From: an uncultured Bradyrhizobium sp.
GTDB taxonomy: Bacteria; Pseudomonadota; Alphaproteobacteria; Rhizobiales; Xanthobacteraceae
Assembly (NCBI RefSeq): GCF_936928535.1
Contig: NZ_CAKZHY010000096.1
Span: 103,367 to 167,366, forward strand
Direction of reading: 5' to 3'
Length of the DNA: 64,000 bases
Below the pieces are notes generated by a model, which had not been told where the DNA came from, made no database searches, and was given only the letters and a program-made list of their open reading frames with translations. The position numbers and the translations under genes were made by a program. Below are positions 60,661-64,000 of the stretch, piece after piece (the stretch's first letter is position 1; each line of letters begins with the position of its first letter).

Positions 60661-61734
60661 CTAGCCCGCGATCTTCTCGATCGCTGCCTGATCCAGGTCG
60701 AACTTCTTCCCGGCCTCGAGAATCTCCTGCCAGGTGGTCGGATCGACCGGGATGCCTTCGGCGAGGCGCTTCTTCCTGGTCTCACGCTCGGGCTCGCCGG
60801 CGATCTTCACCTTGTCGACGCCGGGTGCGGGGGGCGATCCTGTGTGCCAGGCAACGAAGCTTTCGACCTCGCGTGCCAGGTTTTCCGCAGTGCCGAGCTT
60901 GGTCGGATCGATGACGATCGAGAGCATGCCGTTGAGGACGTTGTACTTGCCGTCGGACGGGCCCTTGACCACCTGCCCGCCGGAAAGCGCGCCGCCGAGG
61001 ATTTCGCACACCAGCGCCAGCCCCGAACCCTTGTGCTCGCCGAACGGCAGGATGGCGCCGTACGGCGGGATCACGGTGTAGCGCGGGTTGACGGTCGGCT
61101 TGCCCTCGTTGTCGATGATGGTGCCGGGCTCGAGCTCGACACCCTTGTTGTGGGCAACGCGGGTCTTGCCCTGTGCGATCCGGCTGGTGGCGAAGTCGAG
61201 CACGATCGGCTCCTTGCCCCTGCGCGGGATTCCGACGCAGAACGGGTTGGTGCCGTGGCGCGGATCGCTGCCGCCCCAGGGCGCCACGATCGGGCGCGAG
61301 ATCACGTTGACGAAGTGGATCGAGACCAGCCCGTGGCCAATGCATTGCTCGGCCCAGTGGCCGATGCGGCCGATATGGTGCGAGTTGGAGAGGCCAACGA
61401 GGCACACGCCGTTGCTTTTGGCACGCTCGGCCGCCAGCTCCATCGCTTCATGGCCGATCACCTGACCATAGCCGGTGAGGCCGTCGAGGGTGAGAAGCGG
61501 ACCGGTGTCGAGCACGATCTTGACGTGCGCGTTCACGGCGAGGCCGCCGTTCACGATGCTCTGGACATAGCGCGGGATCATGCCGACGCCGTGGGAGTCA
61601 TGTCCCCTGAGATTGGCCTCGACCAGATTGGTGGAGACGAGCTCGGCTTCGCGGTCCGAGGAGCCGCCCGCCTTGACGATGGCGCGGATGGCATTGGTGA
61701 GCGGCTCTGCCTTGATGGTGCGATAGTCGGCCAT
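60661..61734 (-). CDS. Malate/L-lactate dehydrogenase-family oxidoreductase (LDH2 type)
   Basis: A 357-residue NAD(P)-dependent 2-hydroxyacid/imine reductase of the LDH2/MDH2 family. LRGHDSHGVGMIPRYVQSIVNGG (about 42-64, catalytic His region), SNSHHIGRIGHWAEQC (about 112-127) and GTNPFCVGIPRR (about 155-166) are diagnostic. The family also includes ureidoglycolate and sulfolactate dehydrogenases. ATG at 61734 is chosen; the frame extends 15 codons upstream into the gap and gene before. Third gene of the M20-D2HDH-LDH2 run. Confidence 0.88.
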   Translation of the reverse strand: MADYRTIKAEPLTNAIRAIVKAGGSSDREAELVSTNLVEANLRGHDSHGVGMIPRYVQSIVNGGLAVNAHVKIVLDTGPLLTLDGLTGYGQVIGHEAMELAAERAKSNGVCLVGLSNSHHIGRIGHWAEQCIGHGLVSIHFVNVISRPIVAPWGGSDPRHGTNPFCVGIPRRGKEPIVLDFATSRIAQGKTRVAHNKGVELEPGTIIDNEGKPTVNPRYTVIPPYGAILPFGEHKGSGLALVCEILGGALSGGQVVKGPSDGKYNVLNGMLSIVIDPTKLGTAENLAREVESFVAWHTGSPPAPGVDKVKIAGEPERETRKKRLAEGIPVDPTTWQEILEAGKKFDLDQAAIEKIAG

Positions 61735-61745
61735 TGTTGTTGCTC

Positions 61746-62657
61746 TTATCCCTTCACGATCCGGCGGCAATGAACCCACGCCGCTTCAATCAGGTTTTCA
61801 CTCGCCTCGGGCGTACGGAACGCCGAATGCGCGGACAGCGTCACGTTCGGAATCCTGGTCAGCGGATGGTCTGCCGGCAGTGGCTCGATGTTGAAGACGT
61901 CGAGGCCGGCGTGACGGATATGACCGGACTTCAGCGCATCGATCATCGCCTGCTCGTCGACGATGGCGCCGCGCGCGGTGTTGATGAAGACGACGCCCGG
62001 CTTCATCTTTGCGATCTTTTCGCGCGTGATCATGCCTCGCGTTTCGTCATTGAGCAGCAGGTGCAGCGACACGACGTCGCTCCGCGCCAGCAGCGTGTCG
62101 AGATCGGTGAATTCGACGCCCGGATGGCTCTTGGGCGAGCGGTTCCAGGCGATCACCTTCATGCCGCTGCCGGATGCGATGCGCGCGACTTCGGCGGCGA
62201 TGCCGCCAAAGCCGATCAGGCCGAGCGTCTTGCTGGTGAGCTGCATGCCGTCTTCGCGCAGCCAGTTGCCGGCGCGCATCTCGCGGTCCATCATCGCGAT
62301 GACGCGGGCCGAGGCCCACATCAGCGCGATCGCGGATTCAGCCACGGCCGTATCGCCATAGCCCTTGATCAGGTGCACGGAGATGCCGAGCTCGGCGAGC
62401 TCCTCCGGGTTCATGTAGCTGCGTGCGCCGGTGCCGAGGAACACCACGTGCTTGAGGCCCGTGCACTTCCTGGCGACCTCGGTCGGAAGCGCCGTGTGGT
62501 CCACGATTGCGATTTCGGCGCCGTCGAGAATCTCAGGATATTGCTCGGGCTTGATATCGGGATCCCTGTGGATGCGAACCTTGGGATCACCAGATTTCTC
62601 AAGCCGCTCCATGATGACGGCGAGCGCCTCGTTGGCGTCGACGAAAACTCCGCGCAT
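61746..62657 (-). CDS. D-2-hydroxyacid dehydrogenase-family protein
   Basis: A 303-residue NAD(P)-dependent dehydrogenase of the phosphoglycerate/D-lactate type. The Rossmann loop is GLIGFGGIAAEVARIA (about 145-160), the catalytic Arg lies in FINTARGAIVDE (about 219-230), a Glu in the following segment and the His in LSAHSAFRTPEASEN (about 277-291). It keeps the family order R-E-H. It lies 12 bases after the M20-type gene and 11 bases before the LDH2-type gene. Probably a hydroxyacid reductase/oxidase for the same substrate family. Confidence 0.89.
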   Translation of the reverse strand: MRGVFVDANEALAVIMERLEKSGDPKVRIHRDPDIKPEQYPEILDGAEIAIVDHTALPTEVARKCTGLKHVVFLGTGARSYMNPEELAELGISVHLIKGYGDTAVAESAIALMWASARVIAMMDREMRAGNWLREDGMQLTSKTLGLIGFGGIAAEVARIASGSGMKVIAWNRSPKSHPGVEFTDLDTLLARSDVVSLHLLLNDETRGMITREKIAKMKPGVVFINTARGAIVDEQAMIDALKSGHIRHAGLDVFNIEPLPADHPLTRIPNVTLSAHSAFRTPEASENLIEAAWVHCRRIVKG

Positions 62658-62669
62658 GGCTCTCTCCGA

Positions 62670-63920
62670 TCAGGATGCGACGCCGGCGATCGCCAGCACG
62701 GTGTGCATCAGCACGTTGGTGCCCGCGGCGCAGTCGGGCTGCGTCGCGTCTTCCAGCTCGTTGTGGCTGATGCCGTCCTTGCAGGGCACGAACACCATCG
62801 CCGCCGGCATGACGGTGTTGAGGTTGCAGGCGTCGTGACCGGCGCCCGAGGTGATGCGGCGGGAGGAATAGCCGAGCGTCTTGGCTGCGTTTTCGACCGC
62901 TGCGATCAGCTTGGGATCGAAATGCGTCGGTGCCTTGCGCCAGACGAGATCGATCTTGACGTCAACCTTGCGGCGCGCGGCGATGTCCGCGATGGCTGCG
63001 CGTAGGTCGCGATCGAGCGCATCCATGATCGCGCCATCCGCGCTGCGGCAATCCATGGTGAAGGCGATCTCGCCGGGAATGACATTGCGCGAGGGATTCG
63101 CGATCACGGCTTCGCCGATGGTGCCAACCGCGTTCGGCCCATGCTTCTTCGCAATGGCTTCCATCGCCAGCACGATCTCCGACAGCGTCGCCAGCGCATC
63201 GCGCCGCAGCGGCATTGGGGTCGAGCCCGCATGGCTCTCGAAGCCGGAAATCTTGCCGTCGTACCACAGCACGCCCTGTCCGGAATCGACCACGCCGATG
63301 GTCTTGCCTTCAGCTTCGAGGATCGGTCCTTGCTCGATGTGCAACTCGACGAAGCAGCCGAGCTTCTGGAAGCCGACCGGCTTGTCGCCGCGATAGCCGA
63401 TGCTGTCGAGCGCCTGGCCGACGGACGTGCCTTCGCTGTCCTTGCGGGAGAGGATATTGTCGGTGGTGAAATCGCCGACGTAAGCGGCGGAGGCCATCAT
63501 CGCCGGCGCGAAGCGCGAGCCTTCTTCGTTGGTCCAGTTGACGATGCAGATCGGCGTTTCGGTCTCGATGCCGGCGTCGTTTAGCGTGCGTATCACTTCG
63601 AGCGCGCCGAGCGTGCCCAGAATGCCGTCATATTTGCCGCCGGTCGGCTGGGTGTCGAGGTGCGAGCCGATGCCGACGGGCAGTTTCGACATGTCGCGTC
63701 CCTTGCGCAAACCGAATTGCGAGCCGAGCGCGTCGGTGTGCACTTCGAGGCCGGCCTCCTCACAGGCCTTCCGGAACCAGTCACGCACCTGCTTGTCTTC
63801 GCTGCTCAAGGTCAGCCGCCGCACACCGCCTTTGGCGGTCGCGCCGAATTGCGCGGTCTCGTGGATGGAGCCCCAGAGGCGGGCGGAATCGATCTGCAGA
63901 TTGGTCGCGGCTCGGCTCAT
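62670..63920 (-). CDS. M20-family N-carbamoyl/allantoate amidohydrolase-type Zn hydrolase
   Basis: A 416-residue binuclear-zinc hydrolase of the HyuC/AllC/beta-ureidopropionase branch. Metal and catalytic blocks are GSHLDTQPTGGKYDGILG (about 86-103), NWTNEEGSRFAPAMMAS (about 128-144), ELHIEQGPILEAEG (about 190-203) and GAGHDACNL (about 352-360). LRRLTLSSEDKQVRDWF-type N-terminus is seen as VRRLTLSSEDKQVRDWF (about 33-49). Such enzymes remove carbamoyl groups from N-carbamoyl amino acids or open allantoate. Its place with two hydroxyacid dehydrogenases suggests ureide or hydantoin catabolism. First gene of the operon. Confidence 0.9.
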   Translation of the reverse strand: MSRAATNLQIDSARLWGSIHETAQFGATAKGGVRRLTLSSEDKQVRDWFRKACEEAGLEVHTDALGSQFGLRKGRDMSKLPVGIGSHLDTQPTGGKYDGILGTLGALEVIRTLNDAGIETETPICIVNWTNEEGSRFAPAMMASAAYVGDFTTDNILSRKDSEGTSVGQALDSIGYRGDKPVGFQKLGCFVELHIEQGPILEAEGKTIGVVDSGQGVLWYDGKISGFESHAGSTPMPLRRDALATLSEIVLAMEAIAKKHGPNAVGTIGEAVIANPSRNVIPGEIAFTMDCRSADGAIMDALDRDLRAAIADIAARRKVDVKIDLVWRKAPTHFDPKLIAAVENAAKTLGYSSRRITSGAGHDACNLNTVMPAAMVFVPCKDGISHNELEDATQPDCAAGTNVLMHTVLAIAGVAS

Positions 63921-63941
63921 TGCGTTCGATCCATGTCAGCT

Positions 63942-64000
63942 GTCATTCCGGGGCTCGCGAAGCGAGAACCCGGAATCTCGAGATTCCGGGTTCGGCTCTT
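63942..64000. repeat. Palindromic repeat, family A, cut by the window edge
   Basis: GTCATTCCGGGGCTCGCGAAGCGAG, then the core CCCGGAATCTCGAGATTCCGGG, running off the window end. Same family as the elements at 18464 and 27011. Confidence 0.75.

Overview
This is a GC-rich, densely coded chromosomal window from an alphaproteobacterium, most likely Bradyrhizobium or a close relative. That assignment rests on gene content (CnbZ-like deaminase, CYP102-type P450/reductase fusion, phasin plus a class III-like PHA synthase, paaABCDE-I-K) and on five families of intergenic palindromic repeats. It is inference, not a database match. No rRNA, tRNA, CRISPR array, prophage or intact insertion sequence was seen. 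Window edges cut a gene (left) and a repeat (right).

Layout. (1) 1-14.4 kb: after a truncated CnbZ-like deaminase, twelve minus-strand genes encode two complete Dpp/Opp-type peptide ABC importers flanking a gamma-glutamyltransferase-like enzyme and a DUF1028 protein. (2) 14.8-22.5 kb, plus strand: small DUF6489-like protein, alpha/beta hydrolase, wax ester synthase/DGAT, epoxide hydrolase-like protein, self-sufficient CYP102-type fusion and a spermidine-synthase-fold protein; looks lipid related. (3) 22.5-29.4 kb: NTF2-like secreted protein, hydrolase, a translationally coupled mini-PhaE/PhaC/GNAT cassette, a phasin with a palindromic promoter and strong terminator, a DUF445 protein and a paralogue of the earlier hydrolase. 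(4) 29.6-39.9 kb: phenylacetate catabolism. paaX is separated from paaABCDE-paaI-paaK by about 3.7 kb holding an IS5-type transposase tail and an apparently lower-GC cassette (O-methyltransferase, orphan TctC-type binding protein, LysR).

(5) 40.2-51.0 kb: MDR oxidoreductase, YedE-type transporter, EamA exporter divergent from a MocR/PdxR regulator, then a minus-strand run of ferredoxin, P450, MFS, sulfite-oxidase-like protein and hydrolase-OsmC fusion with a divergent TetR, and an Asp/Glu racemase-family protein. (6) 51.1-56.7 kb: polar amino-acid uptake locus split around an RpiR-type regulator: binding protein and class III aminotransferase on minus, two permeases on plus, no ATPase. (7) 56.9-64 kb: amidase, an SDR-fold protein lacking the usual catalytic residues, tartrate dehydrogenase-type enzyme, and an M20 amidohydrolase / D-2-hydroxyacid dehydrogenase / LDH2-type operon; a catabolic set for amides and hydroxy acids.

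Overall this is a nutrient-scavenging region: peptide and amino-acid import, amide/ureide hydrolysis, hydroxyacid oxidation, aromatic degradation and carbon storage, with local regulators whose candidate operators (inverted repeats at divergent promoters) are often visible.
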